From: Streptomyces venezuelae
Lineage (GTDB): Bacteria > Actinomycetota > Actinomycetes > Streptomycetales > Streptomycetaceae
NCBI RefSeq assembly: GCF_008642375.1
Contig: NZ_CP029194.1
Span: 5,449,001-5,513,000, forward strand
Direction: 5' to 3'
DNA: 64,000 nt
Part shown: in pieces, positions 1 through 9,474 of the stretch
How positions within the stretch are numbered: position 1 is the stretch's first letter
How the letters are laid out: the number at the start of each line of letters is the position of its first letter
Notes under the pieces: model-generated
Databases searched by the model: none
What the model saw: only the letters and a program-made list of their open reading frames with translations
Told to the model about the DNA's origin: nothing
Program-made: the position numbers and the translations under genes

Positions 1-1097
<1,097 letters not shown>

Positions 1098-1107
1098 CCC
1101 TCTCGGT

Positions 1108-1608
1108 CTAACGCGCCAGATGGCGGACCTGGTCCCACACGACCGGGTCCGCCGTTCCCGCTCTCCGGCGGAAGTCCCGCACCGGCACGTCCCGCAGCTC
1201 GTCCGTCTCCAGGAAGCTCGGCCGCCCCTGCGCGTCGCCCACCGCCCCCGGCGGCAGCGCGATCACCCCCGGCCGCTCGTCGTGGTACTTGCTGGTGATC
1301 TTGGCGACGAGCGCATTGTCCCCCCGTACCGTGAGCACCAGACAGGGCCGGTCCTTCGACCCGGGCCCGTCCTCGAAGGGCACGTCCGCCCACCAGATCT
1401 CACCCGCCCGCGGCAGCCGCGACGGAGCCGGCCGCGACGGAGCCGGCCGCGGCCCGGCGGGCCGCCCCGGCGGCCGGGTCCGCTCCGGCGCACGGCCCCG
1501 ACCCCGCCCCGCGGGCCTGCGGTTCGAACGTTTCTGTCCGCCGGCGACCACCACGACCAGCGCGATCACCACGACCGCGGCCAGCGCGGGCCACCATGAC
1601 GTGTCCAT
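1108..1608 (-). CDS. membrane-tethered PemK/MazF-fold protein
   Basis: A 166-residue protein with an N-terminal membrane segment (about residues 8-23), an Arg/Pro-rich basic linker (about 26-66), then a PemK/MazF-like domain starting at GEIWWADVPFEDG and continuing with SKDRPCLVLTV and ITSK(Y). These are the signature strands of the MazF/PemK family of mRNA interferases. No antitoxin gene lies next to it: the neighbours are convergent cysM (10 bp away) and the divergent hydrolase gene. The membrane anchor and missing partner make a classical toxin-antitoxin role doubtful. It may be a conserved orphan member of the fold; ribonuclease activity is unproven. Confidence 0.75.
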   Translation of the reverse strand: MDTSWWPALAAVVVIALVVVVAGGQKRSNRRPAGRGRGRAPERTRPPGRPAGPRPAPSRPAPSRLPRAGEIWWADVPFEDGPGSKDRPCLVLTVRGDNALVAKITSKYHDERPGVIALPPGAVGDAQGRPSFLETDELRDVPVRDFRRRAGTADPVVWDQVRHLAR

Positions 1609-1811
1609 ACCTCAAGACGGTACCGGCGCGCGCCCCACTCCGCCGTGACGCCCCGCCATCCATCCGAACCGGTGACAGAGCCCGTGAGTTCGCCCACAAC
1701 GGGCCGCCACGAAGGAGCGACAGGCCCAGGTGCGCCTTACGCTCGACAGACCGCACAGCCTCCCCCTCCCTCAGCGCGCTTTCCGCACCCGTCCACGGAG
1801 GTTCACGCTCC

Positions 1812-2564
1812 ATGAAGCTCACCGTCGTCGGTTGCTCCGGGTCGTTCCCGTCCGCGGATTCGGCCTGTTCGAGCTACCTCGTCGAGGCCGACGGCTTCCG
1901 GTTGCTCCTCGACATGGGCAACGGCGCCCTCGGCGAGCTGCAACGACACATCGGTCTGTACGACCTCGACGCGATCTTCCTCAGCCATCTGCACGCGGAC
2001 CACTGCATCGACATGTGCGGGTACTTCGTCGCCCGCTACTACCGGCACGAGGGCGGGCGCTGCGACGCGATCCCCGTCTACGCGCCGGAGGGTGCCGAGC
2101 AGCGCCTGACCACGGCGTACGCGGACACCCCGTCGCCGACCTCGATGAGCGAGGTCTTCGACTTCCACACGCTGAAGTCGTCCACCTTCGAGCTGGGCCC
2201 GTTCACGGTCCGCACGGAGAAGGTGTGCCACCCGGTCGAGGCGTACGGCATCCGCGTCGAGCACGGCGGCCGCTCGCTCACCTACTCCGGTGACACCGGC
2301 GTCTGCGAGGCACTCCACGAGCTCGCCGACGGCACCGACCTCTTCCTCTGCGAGGCCTCCTTCACCCACGGCAAGGAGGACATCCCGGCCCTCCACCTCA
2401 ACGGCCGCGAGGCCGGCGCCCAGGCGAACCGGGCCCAGGTGGGCCGCCTGGTCCTCACCCACATCCCCCCGTGGACCGACGGCGAGCAGAACCTGGCGGA
2501 CGCCCGCGCGGTCTACACGGGCCCGTCGGAACTGGCGCGACCGGGCGCGGTCTACGAGGTCTGA
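1812..2564 (+). CDS. MBL-fold metal-dependent hydrolase
   Basis: A 250-residue metallo-beta-lactamase-fold protein. The dizinc motif SHLHADH is at about residue 59, a further Asp in SGDTG at about 160, and the final His in LTHIPPW at about 218. The layout resembles RNase Z-like and cyclic phosphodiesterase-type members rather than true beta-lactamases, and no signal peptide is present, so it acts in the cytosol; the substrate is unknown. The ATG at 1812 was chosen because GGAGG at 1797-1801 precedes it by ten bases, although the reading frame is open further upstream. Its stop overlaps the convergent glycosyltransferase gene by 13 bp. Confidence 0.85.
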   Translation: MKLTVVGCSGSFPSADSACSSYLVEADGFRLLLDMGNGALGELQRHIGLYDLDAIFLSHLHADHCIDMCGYFVARYYRHEGGRCDAIPVYAPEGAEQRLTTAYADTPSPTSMSEVFDFHTLKSSTFELGPFTVRTEKVCHPVEAYGIRVEHGGRSLTYSGDTGVCEALHELADGTDLFLCEASFTHGKEDIPALHLNGREAGAQANRAQVGRLVLTHIPPWTDGEQNLADARAVYTGPSELARPGAVYEV

Positions 2565-3865
2565 GGAAGGTCCCGCCAGCTCGGCAGCCGGTCCGCGAGA
2601 GACTCCACGGTGGCCGTCGTGAGCGATCCGGCCCGGCGGGACCGGGCTTCGCCCAGCAGCACGGGCACCTCGTCGTAGCGGCCGCATGTCAGTGCCAGCA
2701 GGGCCTGGAGGTCGTAGCTGCGGCCCACCAGCTGCCGATGGTCCGGCAGCTGGTGCCGGCTTCCCTCGGAGAGCTCGTCCAGCAGCCGCGAGGAGCGGTT
2801 GAGCAGGGCACTGAACTCGGCGAACGTCCGGTAGTACGAGGCTTCGAGGACGCGCCCCCGCGCGTGCAGGAGAGGCGCGAGCTCCCCGATCTCACGACCG
2901 CCGCCGAACCCCAGGGCCAGCTCGCACTGGAGGACCAGGCTGTCGGTCCAGCGCTCCGCCTCGTAGTCGGACAGAGGAACCCGGTCGTACAGGGCGTGTG
3001 CTTCCCGGAGCCTCCGGAACAGTGCGAGGGCTTCGTCGGGACCGGGCTGACGACCCACGAGGCCGTCGCGCACCGCGTAGAAGTGCCACTTCGGATTCGA
3101 CGGCTCCTCCGTCAGACACACTTCCACGAGCCGTGCGTACTTCTCCCGTTTCCCCTTGCGCGTGATCACCTCCGGCTCGTAGCCGGTGTGGTGGAAGACC
3201 ACGTCCACCTCGACGGACGGAGGCTGGGCGCCGTGCGCGTCGTACAGCCGCTCGTGGAGACGCCCCTTGAACCGCAGGGCCGAGCCGGAGCGGACGACCC
3301 GCCGGGTGTCCGTATGGCATTCCTGACTCGTGTCGAGAATGCGAGGGGACACCACCAGGTCGGCACCGGGTAGGACGTGGTCCAGAGCCGACAGGACGGC
3401 CCGCAGCCGCCCCCTGCTCTCCGCCGACAGGGTTTCGTCCGCGTCCACATGGGCGAGCCACCCGCCCGGGCCGGCCTGCTCGAACGCCGCGTTGCGCTGA
3501 GCGGCGAAGTCGTCGGTCCACGCGCGGGTCACGTGTTCCACATGGGCGACGGCGGACCTCGCGGTGCCCAAGGTCGAGTCCTCGGACTCGGCGTCGACGA
3601 GGAGCATGCGGTCGCAGTCGTCGGTCAGGGCGCGCAGACACGCACCGATCACCTGCTCCTCGTCGTGTGTCAGTACGACGGCGGTGACGGCGCCTGCCCG
3701 GTCCGGCCGATAGGCGCCGGTGAGCTCGCCGTACGAGCCGGCCGGGACGTCCAGCGCGAGCAGTTCCGGGGCGGCCGCGCGGACGAGCCGCAGATCCCGG
3801 CCCAGCGCGGTCGGCGGGCCGGAATCCTCGGCCCAGGCCTGATCGAGGACATCGGCGAACTTCAT
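2552..3865 (-). CDS. SunS-like glycosyltransferase of a glycocin locus
   Basis: A 437-residue protein with a GT2 (GT-A fold) domain at about residues 55-270: VTAVVLTHDEE opens the nucleotide-binding region and D141-A-D143 in HVDADE is the DxD metal site. The C-terminal 170 residues are helical and TPR-like, the same architecture as SunS, the S-glycosyltransferase of sublancin. Its ATG shares ATGA with the stop of the C39 exporter gene, so the two are translationally coupled. From context it should glycosylate the precursor encoded at 6132-6326, most likely on Cys23 of the core (inference). The sugar donor cannot be read from the sequence. The protein is cytosolic and no membrane segment is seen. 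Confidence 0.85.
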   Translation of the reverse strand: MKFADVLDQAWAEDSGPPTALGRDLRLVRAAAPELLALDVPAGSYGELTGAYRPDRAGAVTAVVLTHDEEQVIGACLRALTDDCDRMLLVDAESEDSTLGTARSAVAHVEHVTRAWTDDFAAQRNAAFEQAGPGGWLAHVDADETLSAESRGRLRAVLSALDHVLPGADLVVSPRILDTSQECHTDTRRVVRSGSALRFKGRLHERLYDAHGAQPPSVEVDVVFHHTGYEPEVITRKGKREKYARLVEVCLTEEPSNPKWHFYAVRDGLVGRQPGPDEALALFRRLREAHALYDRVPLSDYEAERWTDSLVLQCELALGFGGGREIGELAPLLHARGRVLEASYYRTFAEFSALLNRSSRLLDELSEGSRHQLPDHRQLVGRSYDLQALLALTCGRYDEVPVLLGEARSRRAGSLTTATVESLADRLPSWRDLPQTS

Positions 3866-6018
3866 GCGGGTTCCTTCGTCAGGGCGGCACGGTCGGGGGC
3901 GCTGTCCAGGCGCATGGTCAGGTCGCACCGCAGGTCGTCGACCTCTCGATGAGCCACCAGGACGCGAGTGGCTCCCGTCGTGGCCAGGGAGTCCCAGATC
4001 TGGACGAAGGCGTCCTGGTCGATGCCGCTGAAGCTCTCGTCGAACAGGAAGACGTCGGGGCGGATCAACACCGCGCGTGCCAGGGCGAGCTTCTGCAGCT
4101 GGCCTCGGGACAGGCGGGTCCCGTCCTCCCGCAGGACCTCGTCGTAGCCCTTGTCGAGGGAGTCGACGACGGATGTCGCATGGGCCAAGGCGCAAGCCTG
4201 ATCGACTTCGTCCTGGGAGTGGTGTGCTCCCAGCGTCAGGTTCTCCCGGACGGTCGCGTTGACGATCATCGGGATCTCGGGCAGATAGAGGACCTTGCGA
4301 TGGACGGTGTCGGGATCGAGGCTTTCGAGCGGCACACCACCGAGGAAGACCGTCCCGGCGTCCGCCGTGTGCAGGCCTGCCAGGAGCTTCAGGAGGGTGC
4401 TCTTTCCCGAGGCGTTGTCCCCTGCCAGATGCACCGAGCGCCCGGCGGGGACGGTCACGGAGACGTCTTCGACGACGCGGCGCGCGGTGCCCGGGTACGA
4501 GAACGTCAGGCCTCGTGCCGAGAGGGCGGAGGGCGTTCCGTGCGGGAGGTCCGGCTGTGCGGGCGCGCCGCCCGGACGTGCGTGGACGTCCGTGGGAGAC
4601 GGGAGGACGACGGGCTCACGCTGGGTCATGATGTCCCGATAGCGGCCGATCGCGGCGGAGCTCCGCTGGAGCGTGGTCTGCAGGGTGGAGATGTTCACCA
4701 GCGAGGTGAGGAAGTACCCGGACAGCGAGATGAAGCTGAGGACCTGCCCCAGCGAGATCCGGCCGCTCTGGGCCTGGAGGAGGCCGATCCAGGTCACGGT
4801 GACGGCGAAGCAGCCGTGGGTCACCAGCCGGATCGTGGCGGAGAGGTTGTCGAGGCGCCCGAGTCTCGTCTCGGATTCGATACGCCGTGACAAAGCGTCG
4901 GAGATCCGCCGGGCCGCGAAAGCACGCTTTCCGTGGGAGATCACGACCTCGTGGTGGTTGAGGACGTTGATCAGTTCGGATTTGAGCGTGGCGTCACGCT
5001 GCAATGCTTCCTCGGATGTCTCCCGAATGCCGCGATAGAGACTCCACGAGGCGACCACCGTGATGAATGCGGAACTCATGAGGATGCCGAAGAGAGGCAG
5101 GCTCGACCAAGCGAGGTAGCTGCCGACGATGAGCACGATGGCCATGTCCACCGATACGCCGATCGTGGTGGAAGTCAGGAGCGTCTGTATTCCCTGGACG
5201 TCATCGAGCCGGCTTGCCAGGTCTCCGGTTCTGCGGCCCGAGTAGAAGCGGACCGGTAGACGGAGGAGTTTATCGACGTAGCGCTCGGACAGGTTCCTCT
5301 GTACGCGCTGACCGAATCTGACGATGATGAGCCCGCGTATGTACTGGAGAGCTCCGGCGGCCAGTACCATTCCCACGAAGGCCAGGGAGGTCAGCGTGAG
5401 GGCGCTGATGCTGTCCGACTGCAGGAATCTGTCGACGGACACCTGGAGATATATGCTGCTGGAGATCGAAAGCGCGGCCACGAGGAGCGTCAGAGCGATG
5501 ACCCCGGTGATTGTCCGCCGGTTCTCGCGGACCTCGTTCACGAAGACGCTCTGCTTCCAGGAATGCCTGAAGCGCCCCCATCGGCCGACGTCGGTCGAGG
5601 GGGTCTCGGAGACGAGGGTCTCACCGGAGAAGGTCTGCGACAGCTCGTCGGCGGTCACGGTCCTCGGCCGGTAGAACCATGGGTCGCTGATGACGAAGTC
5701 GCCGTTGGGCAGGGCTTCTTGGACGACGACGAAGTGAGAGAGCCCCTCGTCCGCCGTCAGGGCGATGGCAGGTCCTGCCAGCGTGACAGCCTGGTGCAGC
5801 TCGTTCACGGTCAGGCGGAAGGCCTGGGAGGTGACGCCGTAGTCGTCGAGCACCTGCTGGAGCCGGAAAAGGCTCGCACCGCCTTCGCCGAGCCCCACGG
5901 ATTCCCGAAGAATCGCGGAGTCCACGTGCACTCCGTGTCTCCGCAGGACAGTGCGCACGCAGGCCGGGCCGCAGTCCGTATCACCTTCCTGATGCGTGTG
6001 ATAGGCCTGCCATTTCAT
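3862..6018 (-). CDS. peptidase-containing ABC exporter (C39, SunT/LanT type)
   Basis: A 718-residue bifunctional exporter. The N-terminal C39 peptidase (about residues 1-130) shows catalytic Cys in GDTDCGPACV, His in LSHFVVV and Asp in ISDPW. An ABC membrane domain with about six segments follows (160-440). The nucleotide-binding domain (490-718) has Walker A GDNASGKST, signature LSRGQLQKLALA and Walker B VFLFDES. Such proteins cut double-glycine leaders and export the mature peptide. The only plausible substrate is the precursor just upstream, which has a GG site. ATG 6018 follows AGGGGGC and starts exactly at the peptidase domain; the upstream reading frame has no domain. The gene is coupled to the glycosyltransferase gene downstream. 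Confidence 0.93.
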   Translation of the reverse strand: MKWQAYHTHQEGDTDCGPACVRTVLRRHGVHVDSAILRESVGLGEGGASLFRLQQVLDDYGVTSQAFRLTVNELHQAVTLAGPAIALTADEGLSHFVVVQEALPNGDFVISDPWFYRPRTVTADELSQTFSGETLVSETPSTDVGRWGRFRHSWKQSVFVNEVRENRRTITGVIALTLLVAALSISSSIYLQVSVDRFLQSDSISALTLTSLAFVGMVLAAGALQYIRGLIIVRFGQRVQRNLSERYVDKLLRLPVRFYSGRRTGDLASRLDDVQGIQTLLTSTTIGVSVDMAIVLIVGSYLAWSSLPLFGILMSSAFITVVASWSLYRGIRETSEEALQRDATLKSELINVLNHHEVVISHGKRAFAARRISDALSRRIESETRLGRLDNLSATIRLVTHGCFAVTVTWIGLLQAQSGRISLGQVLSFISLSGYFLTSLVNISTLQTTLQRSSAAIGRYRDIMTQREPVVLPSPTDVHARPGGAPAQPDLPHGTPSALSARGLTFSYPGTARRVVEDVSVTVPAGRSVHLAGDNASGKSTLLKLLAGLHTADAGTVFLGGVPLESLDPDTVHRKVLYLPEIPMIVNATVRENLTLGAHHSQDEVDQACALAHATSVVDSLDKGYDEVLREDGTRLSRGQLQKLALARAVLIRPDVFLFDESFSGIDQDAFVQIWDSLATTGATRVLVAHREVDDLRCDLTMRLDSAPDRAALTKEPA

Positions 6019-6041
6019 CTTGCGCCCCCTGGGATGCGGAT

Positions 6042-6090
6042 CGGCGGCGCCTCGGCTTCCGGGTTCCTTTCCGGAGTGGAGGCGCCGCCG
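6042..6090 (-). promoter_or_regulatory. intercistronic hairpin between precursor and exporter genes
   Basis: A perfect 12-bp stem (6042-6053 with 6079-6090) with a 25-base loop lies in the 113-bp gap between the precursor stop and the exporter start. There is no T-run after it on the minus strand, so it is more likely a partial terminator or an mRNA-end stabiliser that keeps precursor mRNA in excess over exporter mRNA than a full terminator. Confidence 0.6.
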
Positions 6091-6131
6091 TTCATAGACT
6101 GCTGTCAGGTGATTCCTGGCAGCGTTATCTG

Positions 6132-6326
6132 CTACCGGCACTCACGGTTGTAGATGGCCATGTAGTCCGTGTAGCTGCCGCCACAGCCGTAACCCAGCAT
6201 GTTGGCCTGGGCGTTGGCCCAGATCGCGGCGCACTGGGCCTTGGAGAGGCGGCCGCCGGAAACGGCGTCGGTCTCGCTGTCGGACATGGTCGTGAAGTTC
6301 ATCTCGCGCAGCGTGGAGAGGCTCAT
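6132..6326 (-). CDS. glycocin (sublancin-like) precursor peptide
   Basis: A 64-residue peptide. A 25-residue leader ends in the double-glycine site DAVSGG, followed by a 39-residue core. The core aligns with sublancin: RLSKAQCAAIW against GLGKAQCAALW, GYGCGGS against TIGCGGG, and the end YNRECR against YRQFCR. Cysteines are at core positions 7, 23 and 38. By analogy Cys7 and Cys38 form a disulfide closing the helical hairpin, and Cys23 in the interhelical loop is the S-glycosylation site. The second disulfide of sublancin is absent (Ala at position 14). ATG 6326 follows an AGGAAAG Shine-Dalgarno-like run. The exporter and SunS-like transferase genes follow on the same strand. No immunity or thiol-oxidase gene is seen nearby. 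Confidence 0.88.
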   Translation of the reverse strand: MSLSTLREMNFTTMSDSETDAVSGGRLSKAQCAAIWANAQANMLGYGCGGSYTDYMAIYNRECR

Positions 6327-6510
6327 GTGCTTCTCTTTCCTGGTCGTGACGGGCCGGTCATGCCCGTCGGGATGGTGCGCCGAGCGGTTCCCCCGGCTCG
6401 ATTGGTCTAATCCTATGGAGGGGGGAAGGAATGTACGTGATCTTGTCCGTGAGTTTGTCAGGTCGCTCCGGCGGCAATTCCCGGGCTGTGACTCCGGCAT
6501 GCGCCCCGAA

Positions 6511-6556
6511 AAAGAAAGTCGGCCTCCAGGACCACGATCAGGTCCTGAAGGCCGAC
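6511..6556 (-). terminator. intrinsic terminator of nagE2
   Basis: A 16-bp stem with one mismatch (6518-6533 with 6541-6556, loop 7) is followed on the minus strand by TTTCTTTTTC. It lies just after the nagE2 stop and separates the PTS gene from the glycocin operon transcribed in the same direction. Confidence 0.88.
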
Positions 6557-6576
6557 GTTTCGTCAGGCGGGAGGGC

Positions 6577-7842
6577 TCACGCCTTGGTGAGGTCCTCGAT
6601 CTCCTCCTCGGGCTCGCGGCCCGGGGTCATGATGTTGAACTTGGTGATCGCGAAGCGGAAGACCACGTAGTAGATCGCCGCGAACGCGAGGCCGATCGGG
6701 ATGATCAGCCACGGCTTGGAGGCGTACGTCCAGTTGAGGAAGTAGTCCAGCGCACCGGCGGAGAAGGTGAAGCCGTGGTGCACGCCGAGGGCCGACGTGA
6801 TGACCATCGAGGCGGCGGTGAGCACCGCGTGGATCACGTACAGCAGCGGAGCCAGGAACATGAACGCGAACTCGATGGGCTCGGTGATGCCCGTGACGAA
6901 CGAGGTCAGGGCGAGCGAGAACATCATGCCGCCGACGACCTTGCGGCGCTCGGGACGGGCGCAGTGGGTGATGGCCAGTGCGACGGCCGGCAGCGCGAAC
7001 ATCATGATCGGGAAGAATCCGGACATGAACTGACCGGCGGTCGGGTCGCCGTGGAAGAAGCGCGGCAGGTCGCCGTGCCAGACGGCACCGGTGGAGTCGG
7101 TGAAGGAACCGATCTCCTGCCAGGCGACGGTGTTCACGAACTGGTGCATGCCGACCGGGAGCAGTCCGCGGTTGATGGCGCCGAAGATGCCGGAGCCGAG
7201 AGCGCCGAGGCCGGTCATCCAGTTGCCGAAGTCGGTGATCACGCCACCGATGGGCTCCCAGAGGAGACCGAAGACGACACCCATGATGGTGCCGACGAAG
7301 GCCATGATGATCGGGACGAGCCGGCGGCCGTTGAAGAAGCCGAGCCAGTCGACCAGCTTCGTGCGGTGGTACCGCTGCCATATGACCGCGGCGAGCAGGC
7401 CCATGATGATGCCGCCGAAGACCTTGGGGTCGTTGTACGTCGCGGCGACGTCGACACCCTTGTTCGCGGTCGTGTTGACGACGGCCTCGGAGGTCGGGAA
7501 CGCGGTGAGCACGTTCTTGTAGACCAGGAAGCCGACCAGCGCGGCGAGCGCGGTCGATCCGTCGGCCTTCTTCGCGAAGCCGATCGCGATACCGACGCAG
7601 AACAGCAGCGGCATGTTGGCGAAGACCGCGTCGCCCGCCGTGGCGAAGACGGCGGCGACCTTGTCCCAGCCGAGGCCTTCGGCGCCGAAGACGTCGGGCT
7701 GGCCGAGACGGAGCAAGATACCCGCGGCCGGCAGAACGGCGATCGGCAGCTGCAGGCTGCGACCGACCTTCTGCAGGCCCTGGAACAGGCCGGATCCGCG
7801 CTTCTTCGCGGGAGCGGCGGCCTGGGCGGTGGCCGTACTCAT
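6577..7842 (-). CDS. nagE2: PTS EIIC, N-acetylglucosamine permease NagE2
   Basis: A 421-residue PTS EIIC of the glucose/GlcNAc family, with many hydrophobic segments and the family motif GITEPIEF (about residue 310). It forms the membrane channel that takes up and phosphorylates GlcNAc together with EIIB (NagF), EIIA (Crr), PtsI and PtsH. In S. coelicolor NagE2 (SCO2907) is the transporter needed for GlcNAc; gene order here is the same. ATG 7842 was chosen for the preceding TGGAGGAAG ribosome site. Tandem DasR sites lie upstream, so DasR repression relieved by glucosamine-6-phosphate is expected. The C-terminus is EIIC only, with no fused EIIB. Confidence 0.93.
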   Translation of the reverse strand: MSTATAQAAAPAKKRGSGLFQGLQKVGRSLQLPIAVLPAAGILLRLGQPDVFGAEGLGWDKVAAVFATAGDAVFANMPLLFCVGIAIGFAKKADGSTALAALVGFLVYKNVLTAFPTSEAVVNTTANKGVDVAATYNDPKVFGGIIMGLLAAVIWQRYHRTKLVDWLGFFNGRRLVPIIMAFVGTIMGVVFGLLWEPIGGVITDFGNWMTGLGALGSGIFGAINRGLLPVGMHQFVNTVAWQEIGSFTDSTGAVWHGDLPRFFHGDPTAGQFMSGFFPIMMFALPAVALAITHCARPERRKVVGGMMFSLALTSFVTGITEPIEFAFMFLAPLLYVIHAVLTAASMVITSALGVHHGFTFSAGALDYFLNWTYASKPWLIIPIGLAFAAIYYVVFRFAITKFNIMTPGREPEEEIEDLTKA

Positions 7843-7927
7843 CAACTTCCTCCAGTAAGGCAAGGCGCCGCCAGGGCTGTGGACACGGGGGGAGGCGACG
7901 TCTCGTGGAACGCGGTGGTCTGGACCG

Positions 7928-7960
7928 CGTGGTCTACACCAGTGAATGGTGTAGACCAGT
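7928..7960. promoter_or_regulatory. tandem DasR-responsive elements (dre) upstream of nagE2
   Basis: Two 16-bp sites, 7928-7943 (core TGGTCTACACCA) and 7945-7960 (core TGGTGTAGACCA), fit the DasR consensus ACTGGTCTAGACCACT with few changes and are spaced 17 bp centre to centre. A third, weaker match (GGTGGTCTGGACC) overlaps the first at 7914-7929. They sit 86-118 bp upstream of the nagE2 start. Confidence 0.88.
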
Positions 7961-8032
7961 TTTAGCACGTGAGACTTAGATAAGGAACCTGCGAATTTTG
8001 TGTGCTCGGCCATGGGGCGAAATGCACGACAT

Positions 8033-8064
8033 AAGGCCCCCGGACCGTCAGGTCCAGGGGCCTT
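8033..8064 (-). terminator. hairpin terminator of nagE1
   Basis: A 14-bp stem with one wobble pair (8033-8046 with 8051-8064) and a 4-base loop, in the short gap between nagE1 and the nagE2 promoter. The T-run after it is weak. Two smaller hairpins lie between it and the nagE1 stop. Confidence 0.7.
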
Positions 8065-8128
8065 GCGCGGGGCTTACGAAGGGGACGAAAGCCCCGAATC
8101 GATCATCCTCCGAAGGGTGATCGCGGGG

Positions 8129-9427
8129 TCACTTGACGTTCTCCCGCTCCATCTCGTCCCCCACCTCGTCCGGCTCGCGGCCGGGGGTCGGGAGGTTGAA
8201 CCTGGTGATCGCGAACCTGAAGATCGCGTAGTACACGACGGCGAAGGCGAGACCGATCGGGATGATCAGCCACGGCTTCGTCGCGAGGTTCCAGTTGATC
8301 ACGTAGTCGATCAGACCCGCCGAGAAGCTGAAGCCGTCCTTCACGCCGAACGCCCAGGTCACGGCCATCGACACACCCGTCAGCACGGCATGGATCGCGT
8401 AGAGCAGCGGGGCGATGAAGAGGAACGAGTACTCGATCGGCTCGGTGATGCCCGTGACGAACGAGGTCAGCGCGACCGACAGCATCATGCCGCCGACCTC
8501 CTTGCGCCGGTGCGGCTTGGCGCAGTGCGTGATCGCCAGCGCCGCCGCCGGCAGTGCGAACATCATGATCGGGAAGAAGCCCGTCAGGAACTGGCCGGCG
8601 TTCGGGTCACCCGCCAGGAACATGGGGATGTCACCGTGGACCGTCGTACCGTCCGGCTTCTCGTACGTGCCGAACTGGAACCAGATCGGCACGTTCAGGA
8701 ACTGGTGCAGGCCGATGACGAGCAGCGCCCGGTTCGCCAGGCCGAAGATGCCCGAACCCCACGCGCCGAGCCCGACCAGCCAGTCGCTGAAGCTCTCCAG
8801 GCCGTCACCGATCGGCGGCCAGACCCACAGGCAGAGCGCCGCGAACGCGATCGCCACGAACGTCATGATGATCGGGACGAGCCGGCGGCCGTTGAAGAAG
8901 CCCAGCCAGTCGACCAGCTTCGTCCGGTGGTACCGCTGCCAGAGGTATGCGGTGAGCAGACCCATGACGATGCCGCCGAAGACACCGGGATTCTGGTAGG
9001 TGTAGCCGGCGAAGGAGTCGTCGGTGCCGAGGCAGCCGCCGCCGATGTCCTGCGTACCGGCGGGGCAGTCCTTCGGGAACTGGCGCAGCACCGTGTAATA
9101 GACGAGGAAGCCGACGACGGACGCGAGCGCCGTCGAGCCGTCCGCCTTCTTGGCCATGCCGATCGCCACACCGATGCAGAACAGCAGTGGCAGGCCGAGG
9201 CTGCCGTCGAGGAGAGCACCGCCCGCGCCCGCCATCACCTTCGCGACGTTGTCCCAGCCGAGACCCTCTGCGCCGAAGACGTCCGGCTGGCCGAGCCGGT
9301 TGATGATGCCCGCGGCCGGCAGGACGGCGATGGGGAGCTGGAGACTGCGCCCCATCTTCTGCAGGCCCTGGAAGAGTCCGCCCCACACGGACTTCTTGGG
9401 CGCTGCCGCGGCGCTGTCGGTACTCAT
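8129..9427 (-). CDS. nagE1: PTS EIIC paralogue NagE1
   Basis: A 432-residue PTS EIIC, clearly a paralogue of NagE2 (shared KKSVWGGLFQGLQKMGRSLQ-type N-terminus and GITEPIEYSF motif). It carries an insertion of about ten residues with cysteines (around residues 118-132) that NagE2 lacks. In S. coelicolor the equivalent gene (SCO2906) is not required for GlcNAc growth, so it may have another or a redundant sugar. ATG 9427 follows AGGGAGGACG. It is divergent from nagF, with one excellent dre site in between, so both genes should be under DasR. Confidence 0.9.
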   Translation of the reverse strand: MSTDSAAAAPKKSVWGGLFQGLQKMGRSLQLPIAVLPAAGIINRLGQPDVFGAEGLGWDNVAKVMAGAGGALLDGSLGLPLLFCIGVAIGMAKKADGSTALASVVGFLVYYTVLRQFPKDCPAGTQDIGGGCLGTDDSFAGYTYQNPGVFGGIVMGLLTAYLWQRYHRTKLVDWLGFFNGRRLVPIIMTFVAIAFAALCLWVWPPIGDGLESFSDWLVGLGAWGSGIFGLANRALLVIGLHQFLNVPIWFQFGTYEKPDGTTVHGDIPMFLAGDPNAGQFLTGFFPIMMFALPAAALAITHCAKPHRRKEVGGMMLSVALTSFVTGITEPIEYSFLFIAPLLYAIHAVLTGVSMAVTWAFGVKDGFSFSAGLIDYVINWNLATKPWLIIPIGLAFAVVYYAIFRFAITRFNLPTPGREPDEVGDEMERENVK

Positions 9428-9474
9428 CGGCGTCCTCCCTGCCCGGAACAAGCCGGGTCCGCGTCTCGTTGCAC

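Noticed and set aside
1120-1648. Plus-strand open frames opposite the PemK-like gene
   Set aside because: Arg/Pro-rich antisense shadows with no domain.
2552-6326. Lanthipeptide or lasso peptide locus
   Set aside because: No LanB/C/M, LanKC or lasso cyclase is present. The glycosyltransferase and the sublancin-like core explain the locus.
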